The translations under genes were made by a program, and so were the position numbers. Positions 1-6,518 of a stretch of DNA of 6,987 nucleotides are shown here, in pieces; position 1 is the first letter of the stretch; each line of letters opens with the position of its first letter. Under the pieces are notes generated by a model. That model did not search any database and was not told the DNA's origin. It saw only the letters and a program-made list of their open reading frames with translations. Source of the stretch: WTJX01 sp045106295 (GTDB lineage Bacteria > Bacteroidota > Bacteroidia > Cytophagales > JAAEPT01); the NCBI GenBank assembly GCA_045106295.1, contig JBGCEI010000206.1:1-6987 (forward strand), read 5' to 3'.

Positions 1-1911
1 CCCTTTATAATCTAACGCCATTACAGCCACATCGTTCAATGGTAATTGTAATGGACCTACGCATTGCTGTTTAGCAACCTTCCCTCCTACGCACCTGTCT
101 ACTTTATTGGTTAACCAATCTTTACAAGCTACTGCCTCTAATTGTAAAACAGCTTTTAAATTTTTCTGAATGTCATTCGTATCATAAGTTAAGTCAGCAT
201 ACTTCCGAACAGTCGTTTTATCGTTCATGACTGTTTTAGGGGAAGAGCCGAACATGTCTTCTAAATCTAAATCCATTGGTTTATCTCCTTTGGTTTTAGA
301 TTCGAATGTAAACCGGTTATCAGAAGTTACATCGCCCACGGTGTACATAGGAGCACGCTCACGTTCAGACACTCTTTGTAAGAGACTAATATCTTTTTCA
401 TTGATTACTAATCCCATTCGTTCTTGAGATTCATTGCCAATGGTTTCTTTCGCTGACAGCGTAGGATCTCCTACCGGTAATTTATCTAAATCAATATGCC
501 CTCCTGTTTCTTCTACTAATTCTGACAAACAGTTCAAATGTCCTCCTGCGCCATGATCGTGAATAGAGACAATAGGATTTTCATCCCCCTCTACCATTCC
601 ACGTATGGCATTTGCCGCTCTTTTTTGCATTTCGGCATTAGCGCGTTGTACGGCATTTAATTCTATTCCTGAACCCATTTCTCCTGTATCTGCTGAGGAT
701 ACAGCAGCTCCTCCCATACCTATTCTATAATTCTCTCCTCCAAGGATGACTATTTTATCTCCTTTTTTAGGCTTGTCTTTTAATGCTTGTTCTTTTTTAC
801 CATAACCTATCCCACCGGCTTGCATAATTACTTTATCGAATCCTAAAACTCTTGAGTCATGGTTAGCATCTTTTTCTTGATGTTCAAATGTTAGTAAAGA
901 ACCAGAGATTAACGGTTGTCCAAATTTATTTCCAAAATCAGAAGCTCCATTTGATGCTTTAATTAAAATATCCTTAGGGGTTTGGTACAACCATTTTCTC
1001 TCTTTTAGACTTTCCCACGATCTATTTTTTTCTAATCTTGAGTACGGTGTCATGTAGACTGCTGTTCCAGCAAGTGGCAAAGAACCTTGTCCTCCAGCTA
1101 GTCGGTCTCTAATTTCTCCACCAGCACCCGTTGCAGCACCGTTAAAAGGTTCTACTGTGGTAGGAAAATTATGTGTTTCTGCTTTTAATGAAATAACAGA
1201 ATCGTAGGTTGTAGTTTGGTAAGTGTCTGGCTTATCAGCTGACTTAGGTGCAAATTGTTCTACCCTCGGTCCTTCTACAAAAGCAACATTGTCTTTATAA
1301 GCGGAAACAATGTTGTTTGGATTTTCATTGGATGTTTTACGGATCATCTTGAATAGTGAGGTTTCTTTTTCTTCCCCATCAATGATAAACGTGCCATTAA
1401 ATATTTTATGACGGCAATGCTCTGAATTGATTTGAGAGAAACCAAATACTTCTGAGTCCGTCAATTTACGTCCAATCTTAACTGCTAAGTTTTCTAGATA
1501 CTGAACTTCATCTGTACTGAGAGAAAGACCTTCTTCTTTATCGAAAGCAGCAATGTCTTGTACTTCAATAATTGGTTGAGGCTCTACATCAATCTTGTAG
1601 GATTCCTGATCTAACCCATTGTACATCATCTGTAACATAGGATCAATCGCCTCATTGAGGCTGTCTACTTTAGTAAATTCTTCAATCCGTTGAATCCCAT
1701 CAATATTCATATTTTGGGTAATCTCAACGGCATTTGTACTCCATGGAGTAATCATTTCTCTACGAGGCCCTACATAATACCCTTCAAGACTTTCGGTATT
1801 TACTTGTTCAGCCTTACCGAATAGCCATTCTAGTTTTAGGATGTTTTCTTGTGATTGGATTTCCGTTTTTACTACATAAAAAGTAGCCTCTTTTTGAAAG
1901 AATAAGATCAC
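1..1911 (-). CDS. purL: Phosphoribosylformylglycinamidine synthase, long form, N-terminal 637 residues (cut by window edge)
   Basis: The product makes FGAM from FGAR, ATP and glutamine, the fourth step of cytoplasmic purine synthesis. Reading 1911 to 1 gives 637 codons with no stop or frameshift, and the 3' part lies outside. Recognisable motifs are QINSEHCRHKIFNGTF (160-175), KAETHNFPTTVEPFNGAATG (243-262), the ATP/FGAR-domain run SIHDHGAGGHLNCLSELVEE (449-468), GDPTLSAKETIGNESQERMG (481-500) and KVDRCVGGKVAKQQCVGPLQ (603-622). The order of PurS-like N-terminal region, linker and first synthetase domain fits the single-chain PurL of about 1,200 residues, so the second synthetase half and the C-terminal glutaminase should lie to the left. 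The start chosen is GTG at 1911-1909. It gives MILFFQKEATFYVV, matching the usual MIxFF start of Bacteroidota PurL. An in-frame stop lies at 1929-1927, and the next in-frame ATG is only at residue 53, inside the domain. No Shine-Dalgarno sequence is seen, which is usual for this phylum. Confidence 0.96.
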   Translation of the reverse strand, partial: MILFFQKEATFYVVKTEIQSQENILKLEWLFGKAEQVNTESLEGYYVGPRREMITPWSTNAVEITQNMNIDGIQRIEEFTKVDSLNEAIDPMLQMMYNGLDQESYKIDVEPQPIIEVQDIAAFDKEEGLSLSTDEVQYLENLAVKIGRKLTDSEVFGFSQINSEHCRHKIFNGTFIIDGEEKETSLFKMIRKTSNENPNNIVSAYKDNVAFVEGPRVEQFAPKSADKPDTYQTTTYDSVISLKAETHNFPTTVEPFNGAATGAGGEIRDRLAGGQGSLPLAGTAVYMTPYSRLEKNRSWESLKERKWLYQTPKDILIKASNGASDFGNKFGQPLISGSLLTFEHQEKDANHDSRVLGFDKVIMQAGGIGYGKKEQALKDKPKKGDKIVILGGENYRIGMGGAAVSSADTGEMGSGIELNAVQRANAEMQKRAANAIRGMVEGDENPIVSIHDHGAGGHLNCLSELVEETGGHIDLDKLPVGDPTLSAKETIGNESQERMGLVINEKDISLLQRVSERERAPMYTVGDVTSDNRFTFESKTKGDKPMDLDLEDMFGSSPKTVMNDKTTVRKYADLTYDTNDIQKNLKAVLQLEAVACKDWLTNKVDRCVGGKVAKQQCVGPLQLPLNDVAVMALDYKG

Positions 1912-1947
1912 GTTCAGTACGTTTATTTAAAGTATAAATTGAGTGCA

Positions 1948-1955
1948 CAAATTTA
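1948..1955 (-). promoter_or_regulatory. Candidate -7 element (TAAATTTG) for purL
   Basis: Read on the minus strand this is TAAATTTG, an exact match to the Bacteroidota -7 consensus TAnnTTTG. It lies 36 bp upstream of the GTG start and would give a leader of roughly 30 nt. No TTG is found at the usual -33 spacing (about 17-23 bp further upstream), so the call rests on one half of the promoter. Confidence 0.35.
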
Positions 1956-1970
1956 TACAAATAGTGTGAG

Positions 1971-2000
1971 TTTATATCTTGAATAACAAAAAGATGTCAA
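1971..2000 (-). promoter_or_regulatory. Alternative purL promoter, sigma70-like TTGACA-N18-TATAAA
   Basis: On the minus strand TTGACA (2000-1995) is followed after 18 bp by TATAAA (1976-1971). This matches the general bacterial -35/-10 pattern at 11 of 12 positions with near-ideal spacing. Bacteroidota normally use TTG/TAnnTTTG instead, so in such a host this may be fortuitous. It competes with the TAAATTTG box 16 bp downstream as the purL promoter. Confidence 0.3.
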
Positions 2001-2040
2001 CAAAGGATAAGAGATTTTAATCCGATGTTGTTTGGTTACC

Positions 2041-2118
2041 TGCATTAGGGAGGGTAGCGTGTTAGGGAAATGATCCACTCAGGATCATTTTAACGCTTCG
2101 CCAGCCTGCGGGGAAGGG
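2041..2118. repeat. Intergenic repeat module A with a perfect 9-bp hairpin
   Basis: This GC-richer block starts with the same CATTAGGGA head (2043-2051) as module B. It contains a perfect hairpin: AAATGATCC (2068-2076), loop ACTCA, GGATCATTT (2082-2090). The stem can be extended outside by AGCG..TTA (2056-2063) against TAACGCT (2091-2097), with GGG unpaired and a two-base bulge. CCTGCGGGGAA follows and resembles GGCTGCGGGAAA in module B. No T-tract follows the hairpin, so an intrinsic terminator is unlikely. The family and borders are inferred and need other genomic copies for confirmation. Confidence 0.45.
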
Positions 2119-2155
2119 AAAACTAGATTAAGGAGTTAATTTTATTGATCAAAAC

Positions 2156-2277
2156 ACTCCCTTACATTAGGGATAGAAGTGACATCCTTTTGTGGCTGCG
2201 GGAAACAAAAGATACAGCGCCGTGCCTGCCCGACAGGCAGGGGTAGCTCGACCCTAGTGTAGCGAAGGGTAATGCCC
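2156..2277. repeat. Intergenic repeat module B (GGGATAGAAGTGACATCC type), three stem-loops
   Basis: The string CATTAGGGATAGAAGTGACA (2165-2184), followed by ATCCTTTTGT and ACAAAAGATACAGC, resembles a repeat often seen between genes in Bacteroidota, remembered as a GGGATxGAAGCGxxATCC pattern. Three hairpins are visible: ATCCTTTTGT (2184-2193) with ACAAAAGAT (2205-2213), one bulged C; CCTGCC (2225-2230) with GGCAGG (2236-2241), loop CGACA; and ACCCT (2251-2255) with AGGGT (2266-2270). The second resembles a small GC palindrome that is itself often repetitive. The function is unknown. Such repeats are frequently mis-called as short proteins. Confidence 0.55.
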
Positions 2278-2346
2278 ATGATTATGAAGTAAAATAGATT
2301 TATAATACATAGCTCGGGTTTAAGGGCTAATTTTAATAAATTTACC

Positions 2347-2383
2347 TTTGACAACAATATTAATAAGCTGAAATTTAGTTTTA
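2347..2383 (+). promoter_or_regulatory. Weak promoter candidate for the DUF4293-bestrophin unit
   Basis: TTTG at 2347-2350 (within TTTGACA, so also an exact TTGACA at 2348-2353) could be the -33 element. TAGTTTTA at 2376-2383 matches TAnnTTTG at all but the last base. The 25-bp gap is longer than usual for Bacteroidota, which weakens the call. The implied transcript start would be just upstream of the ATG at 2404. Confidence 0.25.
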
Positions 2384-2403
2384 ATAATCAATTTTATAAT
2401 CTG

Positions 2404-2856
2404 ATGATACAACGTCCACAATCTATTTTACTCTTCTTAGCTGCTATTCTCATGCTTGTTGGTGGTGCTTTCTTTCCTATTTTATCGTTTGAAACAGCTA
2501 CCGGATGTACGCAAGAGTTAAACAGTTTCAATTATATTAAATGTGACAACGGAGTTATTACTACTTCTTTTACGAGTTACATCTTTATGATACAAGTCGT
2601 ATTCTCTTTAGTATGTATCTATTCTATTATTTCATTTAAAAAAAGAAAACTACAAATGACTTTAGGTGGTATTAATAGTTTACTTGGTTGTGCCTGTCTG
2701 GTCATCATTGTACTATTAACTAGAAACCAAGAAATAGCTTCAGGTTATAAATTAGGCTTCTACTTTCCTATAGTAGCTGTATTATGTAACATTATTGCTA
2801 ATAAACTTATCCGAAAAGACGAGAAAGCAGTGAAGTCATTAGACAGAATTAGATAA
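2404..2856 (+). CDS. DUF4293 family four-helix inner-membrane protein
   Basis: This 150-residue protein has four predicted membrane helices at about residues 7-29, 58-78, 84-106 and 116-134. It starts MIQRPQSILLFLAA, close to the MIQRIQTIYLLL start typical of DUF4293, and ends IRKDEKAVKSLDRIR, the family's usual charged tail (KDExLVKSxDRLR). The length fits the family. The function is not known. The charged tail is probably cytoplasmic. The loop after helix 1 carries Cys35 and Cys47, which could form a disulfide if it faces the periplasm. ATG at 2404 is chosen because it gives the family N-terminus; no Shine-Dalgarno is present and the upstream bases are AT-rich. The bestrophin gene follows after 6 bp, so the two are probably co-transcribed. 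Confidence 0.9.
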   Translation: MIQRPQSILLFLAAILMLVGGAFFPILSFETATGCTQELNSFNYIKCDNGVITTSFTSYIFMIQVVFSLVCIYSIISFKKRKLQMTLGGINSLLGCACLVIIVLLTRNQEIASGYKLGFYFPIVAVLCNIIANKLIRKDEKAVKSLDRIR

Positions 2857-2862
2857 GAACGC

Positions 2863-3789
2863 ATGATTGTTTACGATCCAGATTCGAATTGGATAAAAGA
2901 CATCCTTCATTTTTATAAGAGCACAACACTCGTCAAGCTAACATACCGTGTCATTTACATTGGTTTGTACATGGCTACATCTTGTTATGTATTTTTAAAC
3001 TATTTCGATATCCATGATGCGGTTTCTCCTGCACTTTTCACATGGATTGGGGTTGCACTCAGTGTATTATTGGTATTTAGAACGAATACGGCTTATGATA
3101 GATGGTGGGAAGGAAGAAAACAGTGGGGAAGCCTCGTAAACCATACTAGGCACCTTGCTTTAATATTAGATGCTAAATTAGATAAGTCGGACACTACTCG
3201 TAGAGCTTATCTTGCACGACACATTTCAAATTATCCGTTTGCGCTTAGTGCATATTTAAGAGGGTACAACCCTACAGAAAAACTATTTGGTATCACATCA
3301 GAAGAAAAAAAAGAGTTTGACAAGCACTATCACATACCTAATTTTATTTCTAAGAAATTAATAGAAAGTATTAATGGCATCAGAAAGGAAGGCCTTTTAT
3401 CTGATATAGATGAGTTACAAACGAACGAGTGTTTACTCGCCTTCAGTAATATTACGGGGGCTTGTGAGCGAATTAAGAATACACCTATTCCCTTTTCGTA
3501 CAATACATACTTAAAGGTGTTTATTTTAATTTACACTACTGTACTTCCTCTGGCATTTGTCAATGTATTGGGTTACTACACTATCCCTTTGGGTATGTTT
3601 GAATTTTTCTTCTTAATTGGAGTAGAAATGATGGCTGAAGAGATAGAAGATCCATTCGAAGATATGAGTAATGATTTACCTACTCTTACTTTATCCGAAA
3701 AAATCAAAAATGATGTTCATGAAATATTAGAAGTCTACGAATACGTTGAAGCTCCAGTGAAGCCAAAACTTTACTCTATACTTCCTTAA
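2863..3789 (+). CDS. Bestrophin-family (YneE-like) ion channel protein
   Basis: This 308-residue membrane protein belongs to the bacterial bestrophin group (Bestrophin/RFP-TM/UPF0187), whose studied members form pentameric ion channels; the Klebsiella homologue is cation-selective. Visible signatures are the second helix running into FRTNTAYDRWWEGRKQWG (72-89), the middle motif GACERIKNTPIPFSY (199-213) and the acidic cluster EEIEDPFEDMSNDLP (259-273), which corresponds to the calcium-clasp region of animal bestrophins. Predicted helices are about 27-47, 57-73, 216-236 and 240-257, with a long cytoplasmic segment between helices 2 and 3. Aligning RWW by eye places the pore neck at Val64, Val68 and Phe72. 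The length is normal for the family. It follows the DUF4293 gene by 6 bp, and its TAA overlaps the stop of the convergent ligase gene. The ion selectivity cannot be read from sequence. Confidence 0.93.
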   Translation: MIVYDPDSNWIKDILHFYKSTTLVKLTYRVIYIGLYMATSCYVFLNYFDIHDAVSPALFTWIGVALSVLLVFRTNTAYDRWWEGRKQWGSLVNHTRHLALILDAKLDKSDTTRRAYLARHISNYPFALSAYLRGYNPTEKLFGITSEEKKEFDKHYHIPNFISKKLIESINGIRKEGLLSDIDELQTNECLLAFSNITGACERIKNTPIPFSYNTYLKVFILIYTTVLPLAFVNVLGYYTIPLGMFEFFFLIGVEMMAEEIEDPFEDMSNDLPTLTLSEKIKNDVHEILEVYEYVEAPVKPKLYSILP

Positions 3790-6482
3790 GAATTCACGAC
3801 CTCTTTTTGTACACGCTGGGTACCAAAGGAAAGAATAGCATCAATAAAGTCGTAGGGTTTATAATTGTTAATAGCAGTCTGATGAAAAATACAGGTAGCG
3901 GGTGTCATTCCTGGTAGAGAATTAATTTCAATGATATATACTTCTATTTTTCCGTTGCTGTAAATCTTCACAAATGCATCTATACGGGCATAACCTTCTA
4001 TTTGAGCTATTTTAGCCGTTTTCAACAATACATTTCTGACTTCTTCAGAAATTCGACCTTGCTCTTTTTTGTTAGTAGAAAAGCGAGAAGGTGTAATATT
4101 TTGTCCTTCACCGGCTAAGAATTTTTCTTCTAAAGAAAGTATTTCTCCACTTGCTAATGCTTCGGATGGTTCAAATATTTCGTAGGCCAACTCTCCTTTT
4201 TCATAATGAGTCAATAACCCACCTGTTATTTCTAAAAAGTGTATTTCATCTCCTTTTTGAATCAATTCTTCTACCAAGAAGTAAGGCTTCATGGGGAAAG
4301 GGTCCGTACTGGCTAGCTGAAGAATTTCTACAAACTCAGGAATAAACGGTTCTGATGACCGAAACATCATTTCTGCAAAGGCAGTGAGTTCTTTACGGTT
4401 TTTGATCTTTTTTACTGCTGAACTACATCCATCATCACATGGCTTAGCAATTAAGGGATAAGAGAACTCTTTCTCTATTTTAGTTAAGGTATCTTCAGTG
4501 CTTTTCGTCCACTCGTCTTGGTAAACTAATCGATGATCTGCTACCAAGATACCGTTGTCTCTCAGCTTTTTGTTGGTTTCAAACTTATTAATGGTCAGTT
4601 GTGAACTTGGTACTCCTGAACCATTGTATGGAATATTCCTTTTCTCTAGTTCTACTTGTATGGCACCATCTTCTCCTGGTCTTCCATGAAGGGCAATGAA
4701 TACACAATCAACTGTTTCTTTTAACTCATCGTATGTCAACTGTTGTTTACTTTCTTTGACAGAAGAAGCGTATTTTACTGTGATTGCTTTCGCCTTTTCC
4801 TTGATACTAGAGATTACATCGTGCTCTGGTTCTTTAGAAAGAAGTTTCTGTTTGATATCATCTGCATTATCTTTTAACAATACGTTGATAGGAACGTGGT
4901 ACAGCTCATGTTTCGCGTCATTTCCCGTAAGGAAAATAGGAATCGGTAAATACTTGGTTGAAGACGCTAATTTCTCATAAATGTTACGCCCACTTTCTAC
5001 CGATATGTGTCGTTCTGTGGAATAACCTCCAAATACAACACCTACTTTTATCTTTTCAGTAGACTGAGATTGATTTGTATCTAATTCCTGATCTAATTCA
5101 GCCAATAATTTCTTTAAGGAAGCTGTTTTTTTACCTGCTTTGATACGCTCACTAATGGATGTTCTGATGATGTAGGTTAAAAAGGCACTAGGGTTCAGTC
5201 CTATTTCTGCTGCTTGATGAAAGAAGAAAGAGGAAGGCATCATTCCTGAAGTAGTATTTGGATCGTTCAGGTAGATAATCCCTTTATCGTTAATAAACCC
5301 ATCTATTCTAGCGTAGACATCAAATGCTAAGAGTTCGCATAAATTTTCGCTCTTCTCACAAATCTGGAGAATCTGCTGTTTAGGTAGGTCAATAGGCGTT
5401 ATCTTTCTACTCATACCTGGAAGGTATTTGGAGCGGTAATCAAACAACTGTTGTTTCTTTACAATCTCTGTTGGAGGTAGAGCAAGTAAGCTCCCATCAG
5501 TATTTTTGATCACGATACAGGAGAACTCTTTTCCGTCGATAAATTGCTCTATTAGAATTTCTTCTTCGTTATCAATACTTTCCAGTATCACATCCTTTTC
5601 TGAAGAAGCGAATACTTCGTTCAGACGGTCATACAATTGATCTGGATGATAGACTTCTTCTTCGTTGTCTTTTAATACAGGAAAGCCTACTCCTGTACGT
5701 AAATCTGTGAGTGTAAAAACAAATTGCTTTTTTTCTTCTTCTGAGTATCCTTTCCACTGTTTAGCGGTTATGATTTGTCTGAAAAAACTCTTTTCTACTG
5801 CTTGTACAAATAAATCATAGTCATTCTCTTTTAGTACGGTTACTCCTAGAGAGGAACCTTGATGTGGAGACTTCACTACAAACGGTAAATTTAGTTTTTG
5901 TTGATACGAAGTAAATAAGGCTTGCTTTTCTTCTGTTGAAAGAGTGTCCCATTTTTCTTTCTTTAAAAAAAGAGTAGTAGGCCTTTCGAAACTACCTAAA
6001 CTCATCAATTGATGCTGAATCTTTTTATCTATCCCTACTGCTGTAGGAAATAAGCCTGATCCTGAATAAGGAACGCCGTACCATTCTAATATTCCTTGTA
6101 TGTTTCCATCTTCACCGTAGGGACCATGAAGTGCTAAAAAGGCAAAGTCGAAATGATTAGAAAAGTCACTAGGTTGTAAAGGTCTACCTACTTCACTAAT
6201 AAATGAATGTAACTGTTGGTCTGTAAGGTCTTGAATAGATTCTATATAACTCTGAAAACCATGAGGAGAGGTTTTTACTAAGTGAGCTGGAGGGAAAAAA
6301 TCTCTGATAGACCCTTTGTAAACATTTTGCCAGTCTAGAAGAACAAAATCCCCTAATCCATCTACAAAAACAGGAATGGGTTCGAATAAGCTTTTGTCTA
6401 AATTATCATAAACTGTACGTCCACCTGCAAAGGAGACTTCCCTTTCACGAGATTGTCCTCCAAAAAAAATCCCTACTCTCAT
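3786..6482 (-). CDS. ddl: Tandem (double) D-alanine--D-alanine ligase-like ATP-grasp protein
   Basis: This 898-residue cytoplasmic protein contains two complete Ddl-type units joined by a charged linker (about 441-477). Ddl couples two D-alanines with ATP for peptidoglycan precursors. Residues below use E. coli DdlB numbering, aligned by eye. Unit 1 (1-440): GGQSREREVS with E13 (Glu15), LHGPYGEDG with H119 (His63), KSPHQGSSLG with K204 and S210 (Lys144, Ser150), SKYLPG with Y353 (Tyr216), ARIDG with R392 and D394 (Arg255, Asp257), DPNTTSGMMPSS with D407 for Glu270, N409 and S418 (Ser281). Unit 2 (478-898): E490, H599, K680, C686 for Ser150, F788 for Tyr216, R833, D835, E852, N854 and T863 for Ser281. 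Unit 1 also has an insertion of about 70 residues near 232-305. The ATG at 6482-6480 gives the expected MRVGIFFGG start. The NifU gene lies 36 bp upstream. Fused Ddl-like proteins of this length appear to occur in other Bacteroidota. Which unit makes which product is unknown. Confidence 0.92.
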   Translation of the reverse strand: MRVGIFFGGQSREREVSFAGGRTVYDNLDKSLFEPIPVFVDGLGDFVLLDWQNVYKGSIRDFFPPAHLVKTSPHGFQSYIESIQDLTDQQLHSFISEVGRPLQPSDFSNHFDFAFLALHGPYGEDGNIQGILEWYGVPYSGSGLFPTAVGIDKKIQHQLMSLGSFERPTTLFLKKEKWDTLSTEEKQALFTSYQQKLNLPFVVKSPHQGSSLGVTVLKENDYDLFVQAVEKSFFRQIITAKQWKGYSEEEKKQFVFTLTDLRTGVGFPVLKDNEEEVYHPDQLYDRLNEVFASSEKDVILESIDNEEEILIEQFIDGKEFSCIVIKNTDGSLLALPPTEIVKKQQLFDYRSKYLPGMSRKITPIDLPKQQILQICEKSENLCELLAFDVYARIDGFINDKGIIYLNDPNTTSGMMPSSFFFHQAAEIGLNPSAFLTYIIRTSISERIKAGKKTASLKKLLAELDQELDTNQSQSTEKIKVGVVFGGYSTERHISVESGRNIYEKLASSTKYLPIPIFLTGNDAKHELYHVPINVLLKDNADDIKQKLLSKEPEHDVISSIKEKAKAITVKYASSVKESKQQLTYDELKETVDCVFIALHGRPGEDGAIQVELEKRNIPYNGSGVPSSQLTINKFETNKKLRDNGILVADHRLVYQDEWTKSTEDTLTKIEKEFSYPLIAKPCDDGCSSAVKKIKNRKELTAFAEMMFRSSEPFIPEFVEILQLASTDPFPMKPYFLVEELIQKGDEIHFLEITGGLLTHYEKGELAYEIFEPSEALASGEILSLEEKFLAGEGQNITPSRFSTNKKEQGRISEEVRNVLLKTAKIAQIEGYARIDAFVKIYSNGKIEVYIIEINSLPGMTPATCIFHQTAINNYKPYDFIDAILSFGTQRVQKEVVNS

Positions 6483-6498
6483 ATGTTATGTCTTGATG

Positions 6499-6511
6499 AG
6501 GCAAAATGCCT
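6499..6511. other. Small inverted repeat between the NifU-domain and ligase genes
   Basis: AGGCA (6499-6503) and TGCCT (6507-6511) flank an AAA loop in the 36-bp gap. The stem is only 5 bp and has no U-tract, so it is unlikely to stop transcription. It could be a minor processing or attenuation element, or chance. Confidence 0.25.
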
Positions 6512-6518
6512 TGAGGTG

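Larger units (their letters stand above)
1912..2403. other. Divergent intergenic region between purL and the DUF4293 gene
   Basis: These 492 bp separate two divergent genes and contain no credible gene. Both flanks (about 1912-2035 and 2280-2403) are very AT-rich and carry the promoter candidates. The centre is clearly GC-richer and consists of two repeat modules with stem-loops. Because both neighbours start here, the stem-loops cannot be terminators for them. An open frame on the minus strand across 2142-2357 is a by-product of the repeat. Confidence 0.8.

Noticed and set aside
227..427. Plus-strand open frame of 66 codons
   Set aside because: It lies wholly inside the strongly supported purL gene on the other strand and shows no protein family pattern.
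2068..2090. Hairpin considered as an intrinsic terminator
   Set aside because: There is no T-tract of useful length after it on either strand, and both neighbouring genes are transcribed away from it.
2221..2277. GC-rich stems considered as a tRNA or other known RNA gene
   Set aside because: The stems do not form a cloverleaf, and no T-loop or anticodon arm pattern is present.
2142..2357. Minus-strand open frame of 71 codons in the intergenic region
   Set aside because: It lies across repeat module B, its residues come from translating the repeat and its hairpins, and this kind of repeat is commonly mis-called as a short protein.
4151..4345. Plus-strand open frame of 64 codons
   Set aside because: It is antisense to the ligase gene, whose unit-2 motifs are well conserved here.
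4696..4980. Plus-strand open frame of 94 codons
   Set aside because: It is antisense to ligase unit 2; its Ser/Phe-rich composition is what antisense of a Glu/Lys-rich gene gives.
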